Source of the DNA: Celoporthe dispersa | Lineage: Eukaryota; Ascomycota; Sordariomycetes; Diaporthales; Cryphonectriaceae | Direction of reading: 5' to 3' | Length of the DNA stretch: 64,000 nucleotides | NCBI GenBank assembly: GCA_016584495.1 | Contig: WAID01000007.1 | Location: 2,900,001 to 2,964,000, forward strand | Part shown: piece after piece, positions 34,754-44,741 of the stretch | How the letters are laid out: each line of letters starts with the position of its first letter | How positions within the stretch are numbered: position 1 is the first letter of the stretch | Notes under the pieces: generated by a model | What the model was told of the DNA's origin: nothing | What the model saw: only the letters and a program-made list of their open reading frames with translations | The model's database searches: none | Position numbers and translations under genes: made by a program

Positions 34754-36230
34754 TTACTCGCCGTCGTCGTCGTCATCCAAGGCTGCCTTCTTGCCTCTCT
34801 TCTTGCCTCCTGCCCCCTTCTTTGCGTCCTTGGCAGCCTTTGCGTCCACCTGCTGCTGCACGCGGCCCCTCTCCGCCTCGCCCTGTGCAGCCAGCCGCCT
34901 CTCCTTCTCCCTGAACTCGTCGCCCTCCGGGTCCGCCCCGATCAGCCACTCCAGGAGCTTGATCTCGTCCGCCCACACCTTCTTGTCCTCGACCGTCTTG
35001 CCGTCGGCGCCCTTCTTGTCGATGGGCGTCTCCAGCACCAGCGGCATGTCCTGGAACCCGTCATAGTTCATGACGTTGTGGAAGGCGCGCAGGCCGAGGA
35101 ACCCCGTGCCGATGTTGGCGTGCAGGTCGCGGTGCGAGCCCAAGGGCGCCTTGCTGTCGTTGACGTGCAGCGCGCGGAGGTACCTGAGGCCGACGACGCG
35201 GTCGAACTCGGCCATGGTGGCCGCGAAGGCCTCTGGGGTGCGCAGGTCGTAGCCCGCCGCGAAGCTGTGGCACGTGTCGATGCACACGCCGACGCGGGTC
35301 TTGTCGTCGACCCGGTCGATCACCGCCGCCAGGTCCTCGAACCGGCCCCCGATGACGTTGCCGTGCCCGCACATGTTCTCGAGCACCGTGACGACGCCGC
35401 TGTCCGCCGTGTCGGCATGCGCCCTGTTGAGTTGGGCCGCGATGCAGGCCGTGGCGGCGGCCATGGAGTCACCGCCCGTCGAGCCCGGGTGGAAGTTGTA
35501 CAGCTTGATCCCGAGGGCGCCACACCGCCGCAGGTCGTCGACAAAGTTACCGTAGGCCTGGTCTGCCTTGGCCTTGTCGGCCTGCGCGAGGTTGACGAGG
35601 TAGGACCCGTGGGGCAGGACGTGGAGGCCTGCGGCGTAGCTGTTCTCCTCGGCGGCGGCGTGGAAGGCCCCGCGGGCAGCTGGGTCGAGAGGGGGGGAGG
35701 TCCATTTTCTCTGGGACTTGAGGAAGAGGGCGAGGGCGTTGCCGCCTATCTGGACGGCGTTCTGGATGGAGTTCTGGACGCCTGGAGATGGGTGGTGTCA
35801 GAGGCTAGGTGAGAGACAGAGAGAGAGATCACGCGGGAGAAAGCTTGGGAGGAGCGAGGAGTAGGAGGAACCGCTGCTCACCACCTGCGGCGCTCACATG
35901 CGCGCCGATGTACATGGCCTTCTTCAGCGAGCTGACTGCTGTGCGCTCGGCAAGGGGCGCCGAGTCGTCGGCCTTGTCCTTCTTGTTGGTTGTCCTGTGC
36001 TTCTTGGGGGCTGGCTTCTTCTCTTCTTCCTCGCCGGCTTCATCATGGCTGCCGCACTCGTGGTCGTCTTCGTCCTCGCTCTCCTCGGCCTTCTTGCGCT
36101 TCTTGGCAGACGACGACGCCGCGTTCTTCCTCTTCTCCTTCTCCTCAGGAGGAGCTACGGATGTCTCCTCGGCAAGCGCCGCGGCGGCGGCGGCGACAGC
36201 TTTCTTGCGCGGTGATGTTCGGGGCGGCAT
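34754..36230 (-). CDS. APN1: AP endonuclease, endonuclease IV family
   Basis: Base-excision-repair enzyme that cuts 5' to abasic sites. Two exons (36230-35882, 35781-34754) with a 100-bp intron encode 458 aa. The first 95 residues form a Lys/Glu-rich region with nuclear-import-like clusters (EKEKRKNAA, AKKRKKAEE). The TIM-barrel follows: YIGAHVSAAGGVQNSIQNAV, FALFLKSQRKW-type ALALFLKSQRKW, LHVLPHGSYLVNLA, YNFHPGS, VLENMCGHGNVIG, GVCIDTCHSFAAGYD, YLRALHVNDSKAPLGSHRD, HANIGTGFLG and LVLETPID, which carry the metal ligands. A C-terminal extension is Lys-rich (KKGAGGKKRGKKAA) and ends in an acidic patch (DDDDDGE). Frame intact. Bacterial Nfo lacks both tails, which are usual in fungal nuclear Apn1. 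Confidence 0.96.
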
Positions 36231-37061
36231 TGTGAGGTCTGGGGGGAAGGCGTCGGGGTCGTGGTCTGTAGTGGGGGGGCAGCGAGCAGATCGTGTCGAC
36301 CAGGAGAATCGGCACGCTGGGATCGCCGGTGTTGAGAGCGGTTGTCGGTGTTGGTGGTGGTGGTAGTAGTGGTGGTAGTGAAGAGGAGGAGATATTAGAG
36401 AGGGGCGTCTGTGCACCAGGGATGCAAGCGCGTCAAGGTTGAGACGCGCCGCCACGTGAGTGTGGAAGGAGGTCCTGCCTGTTGCTGCTGCTGCTCCGAC
36501 CGCAGAGGCCCCATGCAACCCGAGCATACCCTGGGGGAGAAACGGACAGATGGCGTTTTGACGATGGCCTCTGAGACAAATTGAAGAGGCAGAGAGCATT
36601 CACTGTATTTTTTTTTCTGAAAAAAAGAAGAAGAAGAAAAAGAAAAGAACAAGAAAAAGGGGAGGAAACGGAGGAAAGAAAAAGAAAACTTACTTAAGTA
36701 CAGTACACCTACCTAAGCAACAGTAAGTACTATGCTTTGTACAAATCTCTCCAAAGCAGGAGACCAATTCAATACTTATACCATTCTACGTCATTCATCA
36801 ATTTATTTTTATTTTTATTTCCTTGGAAACAAGTAATATATGTATTGGAGTGAAAATGCGTTGGATCCAGAGACAGCGCCCTCCTCTCAGAATCATGAGT
36901 TCAATTTGGCGGGGTAATTAATACACACAACCCCTCCACGACATTGGAATCTGAAACACCGCAAAACTGCCGAGATATAATCCCCAGCCATACAAGATGT
37001 CTGTGATCATAATAAGCAACACACATGCCCATAGCAGAATGCCAGAAAAAGAAACAAAAAA
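36231..37061. other. intergenic, APN1 5' flank
   Basis: About 830 bp without a gene. Next to the APN1 start there are GGTGGT/TAGTGG repeats (36350-36385); farther left is an A/G-rich block (about 36600-36690) and then AT-rich sequence (36700-36860). The end next to the tRNA carries its A6 terminator. Confidence 0.45.
37056..37061 (-). terminator. Pol III terminator of tRNA-Arg
   Basis: A run of six A on the plus strand, i.e. T6 on the minus strand, directly after the discriminator base of the tRNA; the classic RNA polymerase III stop. Confidence 0.85.
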
Positions 37062-37147
37062 CGACCGCGACAAGATTCGAACATGCAATCTTCAGAGGTG
37101 GCTTATTACAACCGAAATCTGACGCCTTACCATTAGGCCACGCGGCC
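37062..37147 (-). tRNA. tRNA-Arg (anticodon TCG) with intron
   Basis: Reads CGA codons. The acceptor arms GGCCGCG and CGCGGTC pair over seven bases with one G-T. The D-arm core is GCCTAATGGTAAGGC, the anticodon stem TCAGA pairs with TCTGA, the loop reads TTTCGG with the anticodon at 37113-37115, and the T-arm holds GTTCGAATC. A 14-nt intron (37098-37111) sits one base 3' of the anticodon, the standard nuclear position. The T-stem (GCATG/CTTGT) has a T-T mismatch, and the D-loop is one base shorter than usual, so slight decay is possible. The T6 that follows supports an expressed gene. Confidence 0.88.
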
Positions 37148-37708
37148 GGCTTCTTGTGTGGAAGTAACTGGAAAGTTCTGACATTATAATGCACTGCGTT
37201 GCTGGCCGCCACAGACTGTGTGGAACAGCTTCGAACTGCATCTTGTTGGTGCACAGGAGGGGAGATTTGGGATTCCAACAATTGTGAAGACGGATTCATA
37301 CTTCTCTGCATGAAGTTTTTTTTGATTTTTTTGATTTTTTTTTCCCCTTTGCCACACGCCCTACGATGATCCATACTGTCCTTCTCGGACGCATACTTAC
37401 GCAAGTACCTGATCAGCTGGGAATGGTTACTTCTGTCACAGCTGCATCAAGCCATTTCTTTTTGAGCTGGCCAAAGTTCAAAAAAGGAAGTCAGTTGAAC
37501 TTCGGGAAGGACAGTATTCGATCTCGGGCGGTGCATATCCCACAGCAAATCCTCAATCTACCTCATAATTACATGACGAGGCTCATCATGATGAGCTGTT
37601 GGGTATCATGGTTGATTCTCCTAACTTGCATAAGCTCATTATGTTATTAGTAGCGTTTTCAGTCTCCCCCGTTCCAAACCAAAACTCTATCTGACCCTCT
37701 GCTGTGCA
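37148..37708. other. intergenic between tRNA and SDR gene
   Basis: About 560 bp. Contains T runs at 37316-37345 and otherwise unremarkable sequence. It is the 5' flank of the tRNA and the 3' flank of the dehydrogenase gene. No gene seen. Confidence 0.45.
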
Positions 37709-38716
37709 TCACTTGACAACTCTGTGGATCTCCTCGCGCGTGTGCTCCAGGATCTTGACGTCCAGACCCTCCGACCTCAGCTTGTCCAGCACCTGGGCAT
37801 TCTGCATCGCCTCCTGCTTGTCGCTCACAATATACGCGCCACTACCGACCTTCCCGTCCGAGCCCAGGGCCATAGTAACCCCCTTCTCCGCAGCAGCACC
37901 GCCGCCGGCGCTAAAGCTGGGGCTGAACGCCGTGAACATCAGCCTCTCGCCTGCCTCCTCTGCAGACACAAACAGGACCCTCCCGACGGTAGGGATGAGG
38001 AGCCTGTTCATCAGGAACTTGACGGCGCCCCCGATGTGCTCGGAGCTGAAGATGCCGGTGCGGACCATGCCCGGGTACGCGTGCACGAAGCTGATCTTGG
38101 GGTTCTCCTTGTGCAGCTGCTCCATCGACAGCGTGACGTACGTCGTCGCCGCGCCGGCCGCGTTGGCAAAGTTGTAGTTGCCGGGCTTCTTGAGGGCCAG
38201 GTCGTCCGGGAAGATCTTGGTCTCGTGGCCCGCGGCCAGCACGGACACGACGCGCGGCGAGGGCGCGGCGTTGAGCAGGGGGAGGAGCTCCAGGGTCAGC
38301 AGGGCGCGGGCGTAGTGCCGGATCGAGGTCAGCTTGTCGAGCCCCTCGCTGCTCTCGTCGCGCGTGCCCATGGTCAGGTAGCCCGTCGACATAAACAGCA
38401 GGTCGACGGCCTTCTCCTGTGCCAGGATCGTCGTGGCGACCTTCTTCATCTCGGAGAGGAGGGTGAGATCCCCGGCCGGAATGGGGATGTACTGGCCGTC
38501 CGGGTTGATGCGCTGGAGATCCAGGACGATGGCGTCGAGGACATCTTGTTTGCGGCCGATGATGTAAATCTTGGGGGCGTTGAGGCTGGTGGCGAGGGCA
38601 GTGAGAAAGCCGCGGCCGATGCCGTTGGTCCCGCCGGCCACGACGGCTGTGAGGCCGGGCGGGGTAGATGATTTGAGAGACTTGTTAAAGTCTCGAATAT
38701 CTGAGAGCTTGACCAT
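37709..38716 (-). CDS. atypical short-chain dehydrogenase/reductase
   Basis: Single-exon gene, 335 aa, predicted NAD(P)-dependent oxidoreductase. The N-terminal Rossmann motif is VAGGTNGIGRG (a TGxxxGIG variant), then IYIIGRKQDVLDAIV, AGDLTLLSEM and DLLFMSTGYL (in place of NNAG). The Ser of the usual catalytic set is in VVSVLAAG. The expected YxxxK is not seen: the region reads TTYVTLSMEQL, with Ser where Lys is expected. This pattern occurs in some fungal SDRs of uncertain reaction, so activity and substrate cannot be assigned. HAYPGMVRTGIF is the PG motif after the active site. The start ATG at 38716 gives MVKLSDIRDFNKSL; no signal peptide. It stands alone next to a gene-poor stretch, so there is no pathway context. 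Confidence 0.9.
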   Translation of the reverse strand: MVKLSDIRDFNKSLKSSTPPGLTAVVAGGTNGIGRGFLTALATSLNAPKIYIIGRKQDVLDAIVLDLQRINPDGQYIPIPAGDLTLLSEMKKVATTILAQEKAVDLLFMSTGYLTMGTRDESSEGLDKLTSIRHYARALLTLELLPLLNAAPSPRVVSVLAAGHETKIFPDDLALKKPGNYNFANAAGAATTYVTLSMEQLHKENPKISFVHAYPGMVRTGIFSSEHIGGAVKFLMNRLLIPTVGRVLFVSAEEAGERLMFTAFSPSFSAGGGAAAEKGVTMALGSDGKVGSGAYIVSDKQEAMQNAQVLDKLRSEGLDVKILEHTREEIHRVVK

Positions 38717-39073
38717 TTTCGTCTGGGGAGATCCACGATAATACCGGCAGCGCAGGCGGGAGAGGCCTCAGAGAGAAGGGTCCAGGGAGCGGGGTCACTC
38801 GAGGCTATTTAAATATAAACCATGTTAAATATGAGGTGTTCCCTCCTTATACATACAATTCATGTATAGAGTAAGAGGCTGTGTATTAGTAATGAATTCC
38901 TCGCTTATTCAACCGACCATTCCAGACAGATGCTGTGGACGGGTCGGACACTAATACGAACGCGACATCACTCTTCAAACTTAGATTCCGTATTCGCGTT
39001 CCGATCACTTGATCTACAGAAGGCCACTTCTCAACGTTCACAGCCTAGCGTCTTCAGCGTGTTTCCGTGAAAG

Positions 39074-39075
<2 letters not shown>

Positions 39076-39107
<32 letters not shown>
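39076..39107. repeat. (CA)16 microsatellite
   Basis: Uninterrupted CA dinucleotide run in intergenic DNA downstream-left of the gene-poor region. Confidence 0.95.
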
Positions 39108-39108
<1 letters not shown>

Positions 39109-39652
39109 TGTTCTTTTTAGAAACCCAACAGGTGTGGCTAGAGGTTCGTGCTCGGAAGCTTACAAGGGGGCTGCCCGAGCCCGTGAGGCAGAGGAGCCTG
39201 GAAGAACCAATCAAGGAGCACTGCCCAGCTTTTCCTACAAGCTACACGGCTGGTTTTGACTTTGCAGATAGTAAGCCTTGATAATCAGGTGGACTGATTC
39301 ACGACTTGTAGCTTGTCTTCTTTCGAAAGCATGTGACCCATCCCACTCTTTGCCTTTACAGGGTCCACGGCCATGCCCCGTGCAGACGCGCATCCTACGT
39401 TCAACACCACCGCCTCCAGCTGGTTGTCGGTGAAACCTGAGCCTCTTCAGAAGTATTTCACCTTTTCAGCCCTGGGCCATGCAGGCCTCCTCCGACATGG
39501 GAGGTGTCTCACCAGGCGACGACCTCCCACAAGGACTCCTGCTTCTTTCTTTCTGGGCAAAACGAGGCTTCCTTGAGATGCACGTCGATAGACCCCCCGC
39601 CCAGGAAACCCCATCAGTCTCAGTGGACAATCGGCACGGGAAGAACCTGTAG

Positions 39653-39727
39653 CCGATGGCTCGCGATCGGTAAGGCGAATCAGCCCGAGGTCCCGCCTGG
39701 GTGTTCGATCCCGACTCATCGCCAGAC
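39653..39727 (+). other. tRNA-like element (relic or SINE head)
   Basis: TGGCTCGCGATCGG resembles a Pol III A box and, about 37 bp on, GTGTTCGATCCC resembles a B box. CGATG near the left end can pair with CATCG near the right end, TCGC with GCGA forms a D-like stem, and GGG/CCC closes the T-like loop. I could not form a good anticodon stem, and no clear T-run terminator follows. It is either a decayed tRNA gene or the head of a tRNA-derived SINE. Confidence 0.35.
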
Positions 39728-42700
39728 GACGGCCGCGTCGTGCATCACCCTCATCTGATGCCAGAGACCTATGAGAGGGCGATGTCTGGGCCAGGGGGGC
39801 AGTAGGTGCTCAGGCATGAGGTCAGCTAGCCGGCGGGGTGGGGCCGTGAACATCTTCACGACGGGGCCGCTGTCTTGCGGAGACTATCCCCTTCGGGCAT
39901 GGGAACCGGAGCCTTGGACCCGGGCGTCACGAGGCATGAAGAAAACAGGACGGAGAAAGAGGAAAACTGTGGTACTGAGTGAGACCGAGGTTATATAAGG
40001 AGTTGTGATTTGACAGCTCATCGCTGCTTATCTGTGTAATTACTCGGTACGGCAATTCTTTTGTGACGACCCATAAACAAAGGATCCCATGGTCTAGTCT
40101 TTTTGCCGGTTCGATAAAGACTATGTATACTATAGTAGGGCTTAAGTATAATGAAGCCCCGAAGCTACACTCTTGTGCCGGCGTCGAAGCTATGGAATAC
40201 CAGTATTTATTGGTTAACTAAGGGGTTTGTTAATTAAGGTGTATATCGTTTGAGACTGACACGCAAGTATACTTTAAGTACTGAAACTTCTCTCCTGATA
40301 GAAACTGGTATTATGGCGACTTTGAGACTCACAGAGCGAGGTGAATATTTTATACCGTCATAAAATACGACAACGCCTGTCGGACCGCATATTGGCTTTG
40401 GAAAGGAGCTCGTGCCTCATGACCTCGGGGTGGTCCCTTGTAATCTCTCGTAGAGCGACCTGACATGAGGAGATCGTAAGTGAGCATCGACCAGCCGCTC
40501 CAGTAGTCGGGACGCTGTAGTCATCACCTGGTAGCGATCCTGAGTATCGAACACGTAATTGCTCTTTCGATGTGTGGTGCAAGTACCTGACAACCCGAGA
40601 TCTCGCTCACATGTTGCAGGGTTCCTTGTGTCTGCTCTGTGCATACTTAGCGCATCATGAACATATACCTCTAAGCCGATGAGGAGGATTCGAGGATTGC
40701 AGTCTGGAGCAGAGAAATATGGGGGAAGGGGGGAGTAGGAAGCCGGAAACAGTCTCGGTGGGTGTGCGTGTATGCATTTTTAGCATGTAGGTATGTTCGT
40801 TGGGAGGGAAGGATGTCAGAGCAACTGATCCTCTTCTCGTTCCTTTCGTCTCCCCACTTGCGGCTATCAAAAGGGGATTTGTTACAGAGAGGAATCACGG
40901 CAGGAGTCACGGATACGCGGATTATGTCCAGGATTTTCATATCTAAGCAGCCTCTGTTCTGCAACTTGGCGTCGGGAAAGTGAGGGGAGGGAGAGTCTCG
41001 CTCCTGTGTGGCCTTTAGTCTTCTTTGGAGTCATGTTCTCTCTCAAGAACCTCGGGATCATTATTTCCGTAGCTTCGCTTTCACCTCACTTACTCTATCA
41101 GACCTGCTCGTCCGAGTTCAACAGCAACATGGAGACTCCTGCGACACCGTACTTGACGTAGAGGAATTCTTATAGGCTGACTTGGTACCACAGATTGTGT
41201 ATCACAGTACTATGTAGAGTCTCGGGCCACATATACCCCCTCGCCCTTAGCTAGAATCTCAATGTTTTGCCCGCAGACCAGCCTGCACAGTTCGTCCATA
41301 AGCTTTTAAGCAGTAACTTAACCTATAGTTTGCCCACCTTTAGCTCCAAGTATAACCTCTACAGGGGGGTGGCTCAATGTGGGGTATACGTCCTTCATGG
41401 CCGAGAGATGCTGCTTGGCCGGTTGTTCCCGCCGAGCTGGAGCTGGCGGTTGCATGTTTCACGATCCCAGCCCCGGGGGCCCGGGGCGGTTCAGCAGCAG
41501 CAAGGAGATCGAAACACTGTGTACTACTAGAGGAGGTAAGCACTACAGGGCTGAAGTTGCTGAACCAAGATTTCATGGCCCCCCCTCCCATCGCTACCAA
41601 AGGATGAACGACCTTGCTTTTTCTAGCCTCAACGAGGTGGTTTCTGGTTTATGCGCTGAAGAGAAGGGGCAAGGTTGAGCCGAGGGTTCTATGCCCACCC
41701 TCTACTTGTCCAGAGTGCCGTTCCAGTCTGGTATCTCGTTGCAAGCTTGTCATTGAAGTGCTTAGGAGCCATGTTTCTAATCCGGCAAGCAGGTCATCAT
41801 GATGATGTTGCGTTGGGTGTCAGGGATATTCAGAAACGGCCCGAGTTGCGATCCAGCGCAACGGACATGTTGGCCCCCTCGACTCGGTACGGGCTGCTGC
41901 GTGGGCTCGGCAGGACGCGGGCAGGGGATGCAATCCTCCATGACGATGGAGACCGGGACGGCCGACGACAGCAGGTTCCCAATGGAGATTGTTGAGAACC
42001 TCGGTTTCACCTCGATTATGTTGAGCATCGAGCCGTCGGATGGTAGACAGGATCACATACACAGCACGCAGCTTTGTTGTATCATGTAGATCTGTCGGTG
42101 TGGTGGCCGCAAGCGGATGTAAGCCGGGAGTCGTCCGTCACCGAGAGGCAATGCGGGTTAGTCCGGAGGTGCCCAAGTCCACGGGGGCCCGTTGACAGGG
42201 GACAATAGGAGACTCCCGTATTCCATCTCTCGTCGAGTATCAGCTTTACTACCATACCAGGCGGGCCCTTTGCGGACAAAAGGAATCAGCAGTTGGCGTG
42301 TATAAGCCATCATGGTTGGGGGCGCAGGGATTTGTGGTGAAGGAGGAGCGAGACCCTGCGATGCGGACAGCAGGCAAGATTGTGAGACCATCTGACAGCG
42401 GCCAACCCTGCGGCCGTGACCACTGCTCAGAGGCTATTCAAGCCTCGAAAAAAAAGCCACGTGCTGTTCGGGACGCATCTGAGGACCGAGATTCCCAGCC
42501 CCTCGTGTGTCTCGGGGCTGGAAGATAGCTGTCGGGACCACCGTGGTAGACAGGTCTCACGAAGAGATCCGAAGGTGGCCTGCAGCACTTTTTCTCTGGC
42601 CACCTGTGATTTTCGCTCGCAGGAACTCCTGCTATAGCCATGTCGGTGACAATGAAGCCGTCGTGAAGAGGCACTGAGTCGAAGGGGGATGCTAAATATA

Positions 42701-44479
42701 GATGTCAAATGACCTGGGCTGTCAGACGGCACAGCGGTAATTTCTGGACTCCACGTAACCCACAGGGTACGTATACAACCGTGCATAGTAGTCGCAACGT
42801 TCCTTCCAGCACTTGGGTAGCTCAGCATAAATGGCACTTTGTCAGGCTAACAGTCTGACCCGCCACTGGTATGGCTTGTGTTCGTCAGCCCCTCTCCTGT
42901 GGTAGACGACGGCCCCTTGGACGCGAGCCAGTTCGGATTTCCGAGGCTCCTGGGAGAAGGCTGCCATGTGGTCTGTCCATACGAAGTACAGTACCGCACG
43001 AAGTACTGATCATGACTTGCGGCACTGCACTATCGCAGACAGCCGCAGGTGCCTGGCCTCATGTCAGATGCCGCCGATCTCTGTTTGGGTGGAGCCCAGC
43101 AGATCCTCCTGCTTCCTTCCAATATCGCAAACATCCAAAAACGCATCTCAACTGTAACCTGCCGCGGCCATGACGTTCAGCACAGGTGTGCTAGATCCTC
43201 TATTTCGGTATCCCGGGGGTTATCAGCTTTTAGACACCGGAATCTGCTGAAACCCCCATCGGCACCTGGCAGTGGAGGATGTATCAGGCGCGCCTTCTGC
43301 CTGCCAGTGGTGTGTGCCGTGCTTTTCAGCGTAGTTCCAGGTTTTTGCCTCATGACGGAGGACATGACGAGACGGTGAGTCGCGGCTCTGTCTCTCCGTA
43401 CACTCGATTCCTCTGCGGATCAGGGCGAGGGGGAGGAGCGTCACCCTTCCCTCTCCGTCTCGAGGAGTTCCAGGGCCTAGTCGCAGGAGGTGAAAAAAAA
43501 GAAGAGGCGAGAAGGGCGAAAAGATAGAGAGAAAAAAAAAAAAAAGTACCCGGACCCCCCAGTGGCTAAATTGTGGTGTGGACAAAAGCTGAGGCCACAG
43601 GTTGCAGTTGCCTGTAGGTTGCGTGTCATCCCTGTCTCTCTGCAGGGCGTATGGGTTCTCATTGGACAGGCAGGGGCTTACTGGCGGATCTAGTGGGCCT
43701 GGCGGGCCTGGCGGGAAGCTAAAGTACGCAGTAGGGTCGAAGGCGTTACTATGTACAGTAGCACTAGAAGCGTCGAAAGCGTGGAAGGGTCTCAGGCCCC
43801 ACAGTGCCTAACACCCCTCGTCGCTCGCAGTCCCTTGGGGCCTCTGCTCCGCCTCAGCAGTCGTCAACTCACCCAAGTAGCTGCACGTCAGCGCTCGCTC
43901 ATTTCTCTGTCGACACTCACCCAACTGGACCTCCAGTGACCTCCCTCAGCAGCCAACCACCTGCTGCATCCAGAGATTTCAGACCAGACCCTGCACTGCA
44001 CCACCCTATGGGAATTGTGATCGCGTTGGCAGCCAGCCGCCTGTCGGTTCCTTTTCATCCTAGTCCTCCTCCACCAACCACTCATGCATGAACCAGCGCT
44101 TGTTCCTCCCTAGAAGGCGTCACATACTTCTGCTTCAACTGTCCCACGGGGGCTTGCTACCTACCTGTCTGTCATTCTTGTCTCAATTCTCCAGTTTCTG
44201 GTCGCGCCCCTGGCCGTTGTACCTCCTCGTCCCTCATCGGGTGAAAGGTGGCGCACATCCTAGTTCGCCGCGCAAGCACTGTCATCAATCTGTCTTCTTC
44301 TATCTACTCAAGGAAAAGGGACTCTCGATTTTCTCTCTCTCTTCCAGCATCACAAATGGCAACCTGAAACCGCGCCTTCACCGTCGAGAATGGAGTGAGG
44401 TCCTTGTGCAGACTCCCTGCTGATTAGCCATCCCGCGACCAACTTGCGGTCGACTATCTATCTCCCCGCCTGTCTAGCC

Positions 44480-44675
44480 ATGTCGCAGGTCTCCGCTAAT
44501 GAGGCTGTCGCCGCCGTGGACGAGGCCGTCCCGAGGCGGTCCTCGATCGAGAAACCGCCCGTAATGAGCGACTCAGAGTTTGAGGATGACGATTTGGATG
44601 ACGATGAACTCCGACCTGTGGCCTTCCATAACCTGCCCGAGGAAATCATCCAACAGTGAGGCGACCTTTTGTTTT

Positions 44676-44741
<66 letters not shown>

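Larger units (their letters stand above)
38717..44479. other. 5.8-kb gene-poor region
   Basis: No reading frame here shows recognisable protein features, and frames are short on both strands. It includes a (CA)16 microsatellite, a tRNA-like element with A and B boxes (39653-39727), an A-run with flanking purines at 43490-43548, and the long 5' flank of the F-box gene. Base composition looks ordinary rather than strongly AT-rich, so heavy repeat-induced mutation is not obvious. It could hold non-coding transcripts or fully decayed elements; I see no proof. Confidence 0.5.

Noticed and set aside
37724..38671. Plus-strand frame opposite the dehydrogenase
   Set aside because: Shadow of the SDR gene; no domain and biased composition.
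39076..39107. Dinucleotide run considered as part of a CRISPR-like or telomeric array
   Set aside because: Simple (CA)n without spacers; eukaryotic nuclear context.
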